Source of the DNA: Chitinophaga sp. YR573
GTDB lineage: Bacteria > Bacteroidota > Bacteroidia > Chitinophagales > Chitinophagaceae
Direction: 5' to 3'
DNA length: 64,000 nt
Assembly (NCBI RefSeq): GCF_900110995.1
Contig: NZ_FOJF01000001.1
Location: 4,066,803-4,130,802, forward strand
A program made the translations under genes and the position numbers. Each line of letters opens with the position of its first letter. The first letter of the stretch is position 1. Positions 25,877 to 33,838 of this stretch are shown in pieces. The notes under the pieces are model-generated. The model saw only the letters and a list, made by a program, of their open reading frames with translations. It was not told the origin of the DNA and did not search any database.

Positions 25877-26740
25877 TTAAAATACGATTGTCTTATTCCC
25901 ATGCACAATCACTCTATCTTCAATATGCGCTACTACCGCTCTTGTTAACACCTGCCGCTCAATATCCCTTCCCAGCATTACCAGGTCACTCACCGCATGT
26001 TTATGACTTACACGCGCCACATCCTGATCGATAATCGGTCCTTCATCCAGATCATTTGTTACATAATGTGCTGTAGCACCAATCAGTTTCACTCCTCGCG
26101 TATAGGCATTCTTGTAAGGATTCGCACCCGCAAAAGCAGGTAGGAAAGAGTGATGTATATTGATGATCTTCCCGGGGAAAACACTTACAAAAGCAGGAGA
26201 GAGGATCTGCATGTAACGCGCCAGCACAATGAAATCAGCATGCGCATTTTTAATTAACTGAATGGCTTCCTGTTCGCGCACAGCTTTATTGCCCGCATCT
26301 ACCGGTAAATAATGAAAAGGAATGCCAAAGTCTTCTGTCAGCTGCTGTAATTCTTTATGATTGGAAATCACTAAAGGAATATCCACCGGTAATTCCCCGC
26401 TTCTCCATCTTAGTAACAATTCCATCAGGCAATGATCATATTTCGATACCATGATGGCCATCTGTTTCCTATGATCTGTATAATCGATATGCCAGTCCAT
26501 TTTCAGTGGCCCTGCTACTTTCTCCTGAAAATCTTTTTCCAGTTGCTCACGGGTAATGTCTGCTTTTTCCAACTGAAATGCCATACGCATAAAGAACAAT
26601 CCTTCGCGGGGATCAGTACTATGCTGACTGGCATCCAGAATATTTGCACCACAGTTATAAAGGAACTGGGATACACCGGCAACAATACCCGGCCGGTCGG
26701 GACAGCAGATCAATAACTTGCCGGTAATATCAGTTTGCAT
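25877..26740 (-). CDS. purU: Formyltetrahydrofolate deformylase
   Basis: 287 residues. Hydrolyses 10-formyl-THF to formate and THF, balancing one-carbon pools. N-terminal ACT domain (LLICCPDRPGIVAGVSQFLY, residues 9-28), then a formyltransferase-fold domain with NIHHSFLPAF near 201 and the catalytic Asp region LDEGPIIDQD near 237. The length fits PurU rather than PurN (about 190 residues, no ACT). Single gene, divergent from the phosphodiesterase gene. Confidence 0.94.
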   Translation of the reverse strand: MQTDITGKLLICCPDRPGIVAGVSQFLYNCGANILDASQHSTDPREGLFFMRMAFQLEKADITREQLEKDFQEKVAGPLKMDWHIDYTDHRKQMAIMVSKYDHCLMELLLRWRSGELPVDIPLVISNHKELQQLTEDFGIPFHYLPVDAGNKAVREQEAIQLIKNAHADFIVLARYMQILSPAFVSVFPGKIINIHHSFLPAFAGANPYKNAYTRGVKLIGATAHYVTNDLDEGPIIDQDVARVSHKHAVSDLVMLGRDIERQVLTRAVVAHIEDRVIVHGNKTIVF

Positions 26741-26820
26741 AAAACAGGGATATATTCGTTTGTAAAATAACTAAATGTAATCAGCTTTTTATTATTTTAC
26801 ATTTGGTTATATATTGCAAT

Positions 26821-27312
26821 ATGAAGAAGATTGGGTTGATGTCAGACACACATAGCTATCTGCATCCGCAGGTATTTAAATATTTTGATAAGGTGGATGA
26901 GGTATGGCATGCAGGAGATATCGGGAACATAGAGCTGGCAGACCAGCTCGAAGGATTCAAGCCATTCAGGGCGGTATTCGGGAATATAGATGGAGCAGAT
27001 CTGAGGGTACGTTATCCGGAACACTTACCTTTTAATCTGGAAGGAGTAGAAGTGTTTATCACACATATCGGCGGGTATCCAGGCAAATATGCTCCCGGTA
27101 TTAAGGAGCTATTGTTGAAAAATACCCCCAAACTGTTTATTTGCGGGCATTCCCACATTCTGAAAGTAATGCCGGACCCTGCACTAAAGTTGTTGCATAT
27201 GAATCCGGGGGCATGTGGCCAGCAGGGCTGGCATAAAGTAAAAACACTGTTACGTTTTGAGTTGTCTGAGGGAAATATCAGCAATCTGGAAGTCATTGAA
27301 TTGCCTAAATAA
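26821..27312 (+). CDS. YfcE/MJ0936-type metallophosphoesterase
   Basis: 163 residues from ATG 26821 (MKKIGLMSDTHSYLHP). Calcineurin-like metal-binding motifs are in order: SDTHS (8-12), AGDIG near 37, GNID near 60, THIGGYPG near 84 and GHSHI near 114. Small cytoplasmic phosphodiesterases of this type act on non-specific phosphodiesters or cyclic nucleotides in vitro; the physiological substrate is unknown. An upstream TTG at 26803 would only add six residues and is not supported. The DUF4421 gene starts 46 bases downstream. Confidence 0.88.
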   Translation: MKKIGLMSDTHSYLHPQVFKYFDKVDEVWHAGDIGNIELADQLEGFKPFRAVFGNIDGADLRVRYPEHLPFNLEGVEVFITHIGGYPGKYAPGIKELLLKNTPKLFICGHSHILKVMPDPALKLLHMNPGACGQQGWHKVKTLLRFELSEGNISNLEVIELPK

Positions 27313-27358
27313 TAACGGGGCACGCCGTTCGCACTTTACTTATCTACAACTGTTGCAC

Positions 27359-28441
27359 ATGAGGAAATGGCTCACTCTATTGTCGGGATGCCTGTGTCTA
27401 TACATTTCAGCTTTGGGTCAGGCAAAGGATATCCCTCTGCCATCCAATACACCCCCTGCTGTAAAGAAAGCCATCAGATGGTTCCAGACGGATAACGATT
27501 CCAGCTACATAGAAGATCATACAAAGGATATCACCTTCCGGGTTTTCGGTAGCCGGAAATATAACTACTACGATATCGTGGACAGTAAGAGGAATCAGGA
27601 AGTATTATACCGTCCTAATACCCCTTTTAACCTTGGTTTTGGCGTCAATTATAAGTTTTTGGGCATTAACCTTGCTTTTAACCTGCCCTTCATTAATAAG
27701 GAGGATAAGTATGGTAAAACGAGAGGACTGGATTTGCAGAGCCATTTTTATGCACGTAAGCTGGTTGTAGATCTTTATGCACAGTTTTACAAAGGATATT
27801 ATATCTCCAGTTCCAAAGGATTATTAAATGGATTAAATACGCTTACTCCAGAGACCAAAGTGCCGGTAAGACCGGATATCCATAATCTCACGCTGGGACT
27901 GGGTGTTCAATATGTATTTAACGATAGCAAGTTCTCTTACCGGGCAGCTTATCTGCAAAATGATTACCAGAAGAAAAGTGCCGGTTCATTCCTTATAGGA
28001 GCAGAGTTGTTTGGTGTAAGGATGAAGGCAGATTCGTCTATTATTCCCGGTAGGCTTTCCAAAGAAGATTTCTTTAATAACCGGCGTTTTGACCGCACAG
28101 GTATTGTTAGTCTGGCTGCCAGCGCAGGATATGCATACACGTTTGTATATAAAAGGCATTTCTTTCTTACACTGTCTCTTACCGGCAGTATAGGTACTAA
28201 TTACAGCAGTTTAAGTTTAATCAGGACAGATAAAAAGATTGGTAAATTCGGACTACAACTGAATAACACAGAACGTATCTCAATAGGATATAACTCCAAA
28301 CGCTACTTCGCGGGCATTCACTATATGAATTTCACTACACGTAGTAACTCACCTGTACCCGATACTTATCAGAGAATAGGAGCGGGGGATTTAAGGATCA
28401 GTATAGCAAGAAGATTTAAACTGAAGAAGAAATTATTCTAA
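27359..28441 (+). CDS. DUF4421 family outer-membrane-type protein
   Basis: 360 residues from ATG 27359. This start gives a clean signal peptide (MRKWLTLLSGCLCLYISALGQA); a longer frame starting at 27257 overlaps the previous gene and is rejected. The mature protein has alternating amphipathic strands with aromatic ends (FNLGFGVNYKFLGINLAFNL near 105), as in outer-membrane barrels, and matches the DUF4421 family found in Bacteroidota. Function unknown. Confidence 0.85.
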   Translation: MRKWLTLLSGCLCLYISALGQAKDIPLPSNTPPAVKKAIRWFQTDNDSSYIEDHTKDITFRVFGSRKYNYYDIVDSKRNQEVLYRPNTPFNLGFGVNYKFLGINLAFNLPFINKEDKYGKTRGLDLQSHFYARKLVVDLYAQFYKGYYISSSKGLLNGLNTLTPETKVPVRPDIHNLTLGLGVQYVFNDSKFSYRAAYLQNDYQKKSAGSFLIGAELFGVRMKADSSIIPGRLSKEDFFNNRRFDRTGIVSLAASAGYAYTFVYKRHFFLTLSLTGSIGTNYSSLSLIRTDKKIGKFGLQLNNTERISIGYNSKRYFAGIHYMNFTTRSNSPVPDTYQRIGAGDLRISIARRFKLKKKLF

Positions 28442-28447
28442 ATAATT

Positions 28448-28466
28448 GGGTGCAGGGCGAAGCCCT
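28448..28466. repeat. GCGAAGC-centred mini-hairpin repeat, copy 1 (short arm)
   Basis: GGGTGCAGGGCGAAGCCCT, 7 bases after the DUF4421 stop. Inner stem AGGGC/GCCCT around GAA; the outer TGC/GCA pairing present in the copy at 49190 is lost here. Identical core to copy 3. Confidence 0.75.
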
Positions 28467-28474
28467 ATAAACCA

Positions 28475-28516
28475 AAATAAAAGACCCGTTCCGATATCGG
28501 AACGGGTCTTTTATTT
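28475..28516. terminator. Perfect 42-base palindrome, bidirectional terminator
   Basis: Self-complementary about 28495/28496 with 21 pairs; the arms carry AATAAAAGACCCGTTCCGAT-type sequence giving a T-run in both directions. Serves DUF4421 (+) and aconitase (-), whose stop is at 28533. Confidence 0.92.
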
Positions 28517-28532
28517 ATATCTCAAAGAAAGA

Positions 28533-30809
28533 TTAACCTTTCTTATTCTTTGCTGCTTCAGCACGAATTACATTCAGCGCACCACCTGCTTTGAACCACT
28601 GTATCTGTTGTTCATTGTAAGTATGGTTTACCGGAATTTCATCCTTGCTACCGTCTTTGTGATTTGCAATCACTGTAAGACCAACACCAGGAGTGAAAGA
28701 AGTCAGACCCACGATATCCAGTGTATCATCTTCCTGTATCTTATCGTAATCATCCTTGTTAGCAAAGGTAAGACCAAGCATACCTTGTTTCTTCAGGTTG
28801 GTTTCGTGGATACGTGCAAAAGATTTAACGAGAATAGCGCGAACGCCTAAGTGACGAGGTTCCATTGCAGCATGTTCGCGGCTGGACCCTTCACCATAGT
28901 TCTCATCACCTATTACTACAGAACCAACACCAACGGCTTTGTAAGCACGGGCAGTAGCTGGTACAGCACCATATTCACCGGTGATTTCGTTCTTAACGGT
29001 ATCAGTTTTATCATTGAACGCATTGATAGCGCCAATCAGCATGTTGTTGGAAATGTTATCCAGGTGACCACGGTATTTCAACCACGGACCTGCCATAGAG
29101 ATATGGTCAGTAGTACATTTACCTTTCGCTTTGATCAGCAGTTTCAGACCTTTCAGATCAGTACCTTCCCATGCAGAGAACGGGGCAAGCAGTTGTAAAC
29201 GGTCGCTGGTAGGAGATACTATTACCTGAACGCCTTTACCATCTGCAGCAGGTGCCTGGTAACCAGGATCATCTACAGAGAAACCTTTTATAGGCAGTTC
29301 ATAACCGGATGGTTCATCCAGCATTACTTCCTTACCATCTTTGTTCTTCAGTTTGTCTGTCAGCGGGTTGAAGGTAAGATCACCGGCAATAGCCAGTGCC
29401 GTTACTATCTCCGGAGAAGCTACGAAAGCATGTGTAGCTGCCAGACCATCATTCCTCTTCGCAAAGTTACGGTTGAAAGAGGTGATGATTGAGTTCTTAC
29501 GGTTAGGATCGTCTATATGACGTGCCCATTGACCGATACAGGGACCGCAGGCATTTGCCAGCACCACACCGCCAATCTGTTCAAATGTATTCAGGAATCC
29601 GTCTCTTTCGATGGTAAAACGAACCAGCTCAGAACCCGGAGTAATAGTGTATTCAGCTTTTACAGGCAGATTCTTGTCGATAGCCTGTTTTGCCAGAGAT
29701 GCTGCACGGGAGATATCTTCGTAAGAAGAGTTGGTGCAGGAACCGATCAGGGCTACATCCAGCTTCTCAGGCCAGTTGTTTTCCTTTACAGCCTGTGCAA
29801 ATTTAGAGATAGGCCATGCTAAATCCGGAGTGAACGGACCATTTACATGTGGCTCCAGCTCATTCAGGTCAATTTCAATAACCTGGTCGTAATATTTAGT
29901 AGGATCTGTATATACTTCAGCATCCGGACGCAGATGTTCTCTTACGCCATCAGCCAGGGAAGCTATTTCAGCACGTTCAGTAGCCTTCAGATAATCAGCA
30001 ATTTTGCTGTCGTAACCGAATACAGAGCAGGTAGCACCTATTTCCGCACCCATGTTACAGATAGTTCCTTTACCGGTAGCACTCAGGCTATCAGCACCTT
30101 CACCAAAATATTCAACGATGCAACCGGTACCACCTTTAACAGTCAGTACACCAGCTACTTTCAGAATTACGTCTTTAGGAGAAACCCAGCCGCTCAGTTT
30201 ACCTGTCAGCTTTACACCTATCAGTTTGGGCATTTTCAGTTCCCAGGCTAATCCCGCCATTACATCCACTGCATCAGCACCACCAACACCGATTGCCAGC
30301 ATACCTAAACCACCTGCATTTGGAGTGTGGGAGTCAGTTCCAATCATCATACCACCAGGGAAAGCATAGTTTTCCAATACTACCTGGTGAATGATACCTG
30401 CACCTGGTTTCCAGAAACCGATACCGTATTTATTAGAGATAGAAGACAGGAAATCATATACTTCCCTGTTGGTGTCTACAGCCGTTGCCAGGTCTTCAGT
30501 AGCACCTGTCTTGGCTTGAATGAGGTGATCACAGTGTACGGTAGAAGGAACAGCTACCTGGTCGCGTCCGCATGTCATGAACTGTAACAGAGCCATCTGC
30601 GCAGTCGCATCCTGCATCGCTACGCGATCCGGTGCAAACTCCACATAAGACTTTCCGCGCTCAAAAGCCGTAGTAGTGGCCGAAAATAAGTGAGCATATA
30701 AGATCTTCTCAGACAGTGTCAGCGGGCGTCCCAGCATTTTACGGGTAGCTTCCACCTTACCCGGCAGAGCCGCATACACTTTTTTAATCATTTCAATATC
30801 AAACACCAT
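28533..30809 (-). CDS. Aconitate hydratase, mitochondrial-like type
   Basis: 758 residues from ATG at 30809 (MVFDIEMIKKVYAAL). The open frame continues to 31073, but that extension is not family-like and covers the divergent PspC gene. TCA-cycle citrate/isocitrate isomerisation. The 4Fe-4S ligands are Cys358 (IGSCTNSS), Cys421 and Cys424 (ACGPCIGQ). GTDSHTPNAGG near 157 and the GSSREHAA active-site segment in the C-terminal swivel domain are intact. Length and motifs fit the mitochondrial-type aconitase usual in Bacteroidota rather than AcnB. Confidence 0.95.
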   Translation of the reverse strand: MVFDIEMIKKVYAALPGKVEATRKMLGRPLTLSEKILYAHLFSATTTAFERGKSYVEFAPDRVAMQDATAQMALLQFMTCGRDQVAVPSTVHCDHLIQAKTGATEDLATAVDTNREVYDFLSSISNKYGIGFWKPGAGIIHQVVLENYAFPGGMMIGTDSHTPNAGGLGMLAIGVGGADAVDVMAGLAWELKMPKLIGVKLTGKLSGWVSPKDVILKVAGVLTVKGGTGCIVEYFGEGADSLSATGKGTICNMGAEIGATCSVFGYDSKIADYLKATERAEIASLADGVREHLRPDAEVYTDPTKYYDQVIEIDLNELEPHVNGPFTPDLAWPISKFAQAVKENNWPEKLDVALIGSCTNSSYEDISRAASLAKQAIDKNLPVKAEYTITPGSELVRFTIERDGFLNTFEQIGGVVLANACGPCIGQWARHIDDPNRKNSIITSFNRNFAKRNDGLAATHAFVASPEIVTALAIAGDLTFNPLTDKLKNKDGKEVMLDEPSGYELPIKGFSVDDPGYQAPAADGKGVQVIVSPTSDRLQLLAPFSAWEGTDLKGLKLLIKAKGKCTTDHISMAGPWLKYRGHLDNISNNMLIGAINAFNDKTDTVKNEITGEYGAVPATARAYKAVGVGSVVIGDENYGEGSSREHAAMEPRHLGVRAILVKSFARIHETNLKKQGMLGLTFANKDDYDKIQEDDTLDIVGLTSFTPGVGLTVIANHKDGSKDEIPVNHTYNEQQIQWFKAGGALNVIRAEAAKNKKG

Positions 30810-30844
30810 GAAAAATAATTTAAGACCGGTTAGAAAATGCACCG

Positions 30845-30852
30845 CAAAATTA
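30845..30852 (-). promoter_or_regulatory. Candidate -7 box of aconitase
   Basis: TAATTTTG on the minus strand fits TAnnTTTG, 35 bases before the aconitase start. No good -33 box. Confidence 0.4.
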
Positions 30853-30984
30853 ATTAAAAACAACAAGTTTTTAAAAGATATGTAGCCGGCTGTCAATAAA
30901 CACCAAACCGGCAGCTTCCCACAAGCTCCATACCATACACAACAAATAGTTGTTTTTGCCATCATATTGCGATAAATTTGACAT

Positions 30985-31206
30985 ATGAACAGACTAAAAG
31001 ATTTCGTGGAGTGGCAGGCCTTTGGGGTTTGTACAGCTATCGGCAATAAGCTGGGAGTAGCAACTTCCCGCATCCGTCTGTTTTTTATTTATACTTCTTT
31101 TCTCACAATGGGTTCACCCATAATTGTTTATATGATTATGGCCTTTTGGGTGAATATGAAGAATTACATCCTCAACGCACGCAGGAACCCACTCCGGTAC
31201 TTATAA
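30985..31206 (+). CDS. PspC-domain mini-protein
   Basis: 73 residues. The N-terminal half (EWQAFGVCTAIGNKLGVATSRIRLFFIYTSF) matches the start of a PspC domain, followed by one hydrophobic segment (about 36-58) and a short basic tail. PspC proteins are inner-membrane partners of phage-shock/stress responses; Bacteroidota often encode such single-domain forms. Divergent from aconitase with 175 bases between them, single gene with its own terminator. Partner unknown. Confidence 0.8.
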   Translation: MNRLKDFVEWQAFGVCTAIGNKLGVATSRIRLFFIYTSFLTMGSPIIVYMIMAFWVNMKNYILNARRNPLRYL

Positions 31207-31226
31207 TACCAGTTATATAAAAGAAC

Positions 31227-31259
31227 AAGCCATCAGCAATACAATATCGCTGATGGCTT
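31227..31259 (+). terminator. Terminator of the PspC gene
   Basis: 11-bp stem 31227-31237 with 31249-31259, 11-base loop, then TTTTCTTT. Confidence 0.88.
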
Positions 31260-31285
31260 TTTTCTTTAAAATGAGTCCTTTTCGC

Positions 31286-31684
31286 CTATTCCAGGTGAAA
31301 ATTGGTCATTTCATGATAATGATTTTGTAACTGGTTAACTGTGATAGACTCCTTAATCTCACGATGTTCATCACGGTAGTCCAGGCGGGTAGCTGGCTGA
31401 CCATTTCCTAATTCATACAGTTTAACAGAAAAGGGCCCACGTACGTATATGCGTCCGTTACCATTCTCAGTACCTTCTTTCCTGAATTTCAGCTTAAGCA
31501 ATTGATCCTCATTCAGTGGGATAGCATAAAGCGCGTCCAGATCATACCAGAATTCCTGTTCACCGGTTTGTACACAAACCTGTTTGTCCTCACGATTCAC
31601 TTCCAGCACCTGGCCTTCAACTGTATTGCCTTCGTAATTCACCAGAACGGTGTCTCCTGCTTTTACATCATGTAAGTTGATCAT
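31286..31684 (-). CDS. Small conserved cytoplasmic protein of unknown function
   Basis: 132 residues from ATG 31684 (MINLHDVKAGDTVLVNYEG); the frame's earlier ATG at 31732 would cover an inverted repeat and is not chosen. The first 60 residues look like a KOW/SH3-like small barrel (GDTVLVNYEGNTVEGQVLEV, KQVCVQTGEQEFWYDLDALY). The rest carries IYVRGPFSVKLYELGNG and ends HYHEMTNFHLE. No catalytic motif and no signal peptide. Downstream of kdsA on the same strand (67 bases) but with an inverted repeat in between, so independent control is possible. Confidence 0.72.
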   Translation of the reverse strand: MINLHDVKAGDTVLVNYEGNTVEGQVLEVNREDKQVCVQTGEQEFWYDLDALYAIPLNEDQLLKLKFRKEGTENGNGRIYVRGPFSVKLYELGNGQPATRLDYRDEHREIKESITVNQLQNHYHEMTNFHLE

Positions 31685-31692
31685 GGAATTAT

Positions 31693-31740
31693 ATTTTTGG
31701 GTGTCGGTTATGAATTTACGAAAAACTAACACCCAAAAAT
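31693..31740 (-). promoter_or_regulatory. Inverted repeat between kdsA and the small conserved gene
   Basis: ATTTTTGGGTGT arms at 31693-31704 and 31729-31740 are perfectly complementary across a 24-base loop. It may act as a weak terminator for kdsA, an operator, or a leader hairpin; its right-hand (5') arm begins 11 bases after the kdsA stop and the other arm ends 8 bases before the next start. Confidence 0.45.
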
Positions 31741-31751
31741 CAAACCGTTTA

Positions 31752-32579
31752 CTATTTCCTTACTGCCTCACGTATCCTTACCAGGTCTTCCAGTAATCCT
31801 TCCAGCAGATCCAGATGCAGCATATTGGCGCCATCAGATTTTGCACAGGAAGGGTCCGGATGTGTTTCTATGAATAACCCGTCTGCACCGGTAGCTATAG
31901 CCGCTTTAGCGATAGTACCAATCATTTTGGGATTACCACCGGTTACACCGCTGGATTGGTTAGGCTGCTGCAGGGAATGCGTACAGTCCATGATTACAGG
32001 CACTTTATGCTCCTGCATGATAGGAATATTGCGGTAATCCACTACCAGGTCCTGATAGCCGAAAGTAGTACCACGCTCAGTTAATAATATCTTCTCGTTA
32101 CCAGACTGTCTGATCTTTTCCACCGCAAACTTCATCGCTTCTCCACTCAGGAACTGTCCTTTCTTCACATTCACAAACTTACCGGTTTCACCTGCTGCCA
32201 GTAACAGGTCAGTCTGCCTGCACAGGAAAGCAGGGATCTGCAGGATATCCACATAGGCCGCTGCCATGGCAGCTTCCGCTGCAGAGTGAATATCAGAAGT
32301 AGTAGGCAGGTTAAATACCTGTCCTGTTTTCTGTACAAGGTCCAGTCCTTCCACATCACCTACACCACTGAAAGAGTGTATGCTTGTGCGGTTGGCCTTA
32401 CGGTAAGATGCTTTGAATATATAAGGAATATTTAAACGCTTGCAGATGCCGGATACTTTTTCAGCCACGTGAAAAAGCAATGCTTCATCTTCTACCACAC
32501 ACGGACCAGCGATCAGGAAAAAATTATCAGGATTGTATTGCTCTTTGAATAGTGACTTCAAATTTTCTATTGACGACAT
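31752..32579 (-). CDS. kdsA: 3-deoxy-8-phosphooctulonate synthase
   Basis: 275 residues. Joins phosphoenolpyruvate and arabinose-5-phosphate to make KDO-8-phosphate for lipopolysaccharide. Conserved motifs are IAGPCVVE near 23, FKASYRKANRTSIHSFSG near 55, NVKKGQFLSGEAMK near 137 and DCTHSLQQPNQSSGVTGG near 197. The AN-R-S-x-x-S-F-x-G core separates it from DAHP synthase. Divergent from the epimerase-like gene. A TAACTTTG -7-like box lies 21 bases upstream (32600-32607). Confidence 0.95.
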   Translation of the reverse strand: MSSIENLKSLFKEQYNPDNFFLIAGPCVVEDEALLFHVAEKVSGICKRLNIPYIFKASYRKANRTSIHSFSGVGDVEGLDLVQKTGQVFNLPTTSDIHSAAEAAMAAAYVDILQIPAFLCRQTDLLLAAGETGKFVNVKKGQFLSGEAMKFAVEKIRQSGNEKILLTERGTTFGYQDLVVDYRNIPIMQEHKVPVIMDCTHSLQQPNQSSGVTGGNPKMIGTIAKAAIATGADGLFIETHPDPSCAKSDGANMLHLDLLEGLLEDLVRIREAVRK

Positions 32580-32599
32580 GATTTTTGTATTTGAGAATG

Positions 32600-32607
32600 C
32601 AAAGTTA
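32600..32607 (-). promoter_or_regulatory. Candidate -7 box of kdsA
   Basis: TAACTTTG on the minus strand fits TAnnTTTG, 20 bases before the kdsA start. Confidence 0.4.
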
Positions 32608-32801
32608 TACTATTCGAATTGTATTAGCATGACCACTCTGATACAATGCTTTTGTCATAATATTGTAATGCGGAAAGGTGTAAGCCACTGTTAATAATAT
32701 CGCACTACACCGGATTGTTAGTGTTTTGTCATCCGCTGGAAGAGATTGTTCATATTCTACCAGAAGCAGTTAATATTACGTTCTGAAATCCTGAAGAAAG
32801 C

Positions 32802-33758
32802 ATGAAGAAAGATAAGATACTGGTTATTGGTGCCTGTGGGCAGATTGGTGTTGAGCTGACACTGGCATTGAGAAAAATGTATGGAGATGCCAATGTACTT
32901 GCTTCCGACCTCAGAGAGGAGCATGATCTGCTGAAAGGTACCGGCCCTTATGTTACCCTGGATGTAATGAATAAGGAACAGCTGCATGTGCTGGTCATCC
33001 GTCATAACATTACCCAGATTTATCTGCTGGCTGCCATCCTTTCTGCTACCGGTGAAAAGAACCCGCTCCTGGCCTGGCATATCAACATGCAAAGCCTGCT
33101 GAACGTACTGGACATCGCTAAGGAAGAGAGTATAGACAAAATCTACTGGCCCAGCTCCATTGCCGTATTCGGTCCCAATTCTCCTAAAGAAACAACACCT
33201 CAGCACACCATCATAGAGCCTACTACCATCTACGGTATTAGCAAATATGCAGGTGAACGCTGGTGCGAATACTATAATCACCGCTATGGTCTGGATGTAC
33301 GCAGCCTGCGTTACCCTGGTCTGATCAGCTATAAATCTGCTCCCGGTGGTGGTACTACGGACTATGCTATTGAAATCTTCCACGAAGCGCTGGAAGAGAA
33401 AAAATACAACTGCTTCCTGAAGGAAAGCACATACCTGCCTATGATGTATATGCCGGATGCTATCCGTGCTACCATAGAATTGATGGAAGCAGATAAATCA
33501 CGCATCTCCGTACGTTCATCCTATAACCTGGGTGGCATGAGCTTTTCTCCAAAAGAGATCGCAGCGGAGATCAAAAAACATATTCCTGAATTTACTATCA
33601 CCTATGAACCAGACTATCGTCAGCAGATTGCCGACAGCTGGCCACAGAGCATAGACGATATACTGGCCCGTAACGACTGGGGCTGGAAACCGGAATACTG
33701 TCTGGAAAAAATGACGGTAGACATGCTAAAAAACCTACCGGAAACACTGCAGAAATAA
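32802..33758 (+). CDS. NAD-dependent epimerase-type dehydrogenase, probable L-threonine 3-dehydrogenase
   Basis: 318 residues, extended SDR. The NAD motif GACGQIG is at residues 11-17; the catalytic Tyr/Lys is in TTIYGISKYAGE near 143-152; SSIAVFGPNSP near 118 holds the catalytic Ser/Thr region. Length, the PGGGTTDYAIEIFHEAL segment near 182 and LPMMYMPDAIRATIELM near 207 fit the SDR-type L-threonine 3-dehydrogenase, which makes 2-amino-3-ketobutyrate. Kbl, the usual partner ligase, is not in the window. A sugar-nucleotide epimerase is the alternative. Confidence 0.8.
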   Translation: MKKDKILVIGACGQIGVELTLALRKMYGDANVLASDLREEHDLLKGTGPYVTLDVMNKEQLHVLVIRHNITQIYLLAAILSATGEKNPLLAWHINMQSLLNVLDIAKEESIDKIYWPSSIAVFGPNSPKETTPQHTIIEPTTIYGISKYAGERWCEYYNHRYGLDVRSLRYPGLISYKSAPGGGTTDYAIEIFHEALEEKKYNCFLKESTYLPMMYMPDAIRATIELMEADKSRISVRSSYNLGGMSFSPKEIAAEIKKHIPEFTITYEPDYRQQIADSWPQSIDDILARNDWGWKPEYCLEKMTVDMLKNLPETLQK

Positions 33759-33792
33759 CTGTCCTGAAAATTAACATTCTGATCTAAACAAA

Positions 33793-33820
33793 AAACCCCG
33801 GTCATGCATGACCGGGGTTT
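33793..33820. terminator. Bidirectional terminator, epimerase/cysN
   Basis: Perfect 28-base palindrome, arms AAACCCCGGTCATG, flanked by A- and T-rich sequence. Lies between the convergent dehydrogenase gene and cysN. Confidence 0.88.
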
Positions 33821-33838
33821 ATATTTTCTATAGATATA

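Noticed and set aside
28446..28850. 134-codon open frame starting in the hairpin repeat
   Set aside because: Runs through the repeat and terminator and opposes the aconitase C-terminus.
30973..30980. TAAATTTG as -7 box for the PspC gene
   Set aside because: It ends 4 bases before the ATG and would imply a leaderless message; possible but not supported by a good -33 box.
30810..31073. N-terminal extension of aconitase by 88 codons
   Set aside because: Not family-like, covers the divergent PspC gene and the likely promoter; ATG 30809 gives the family start.
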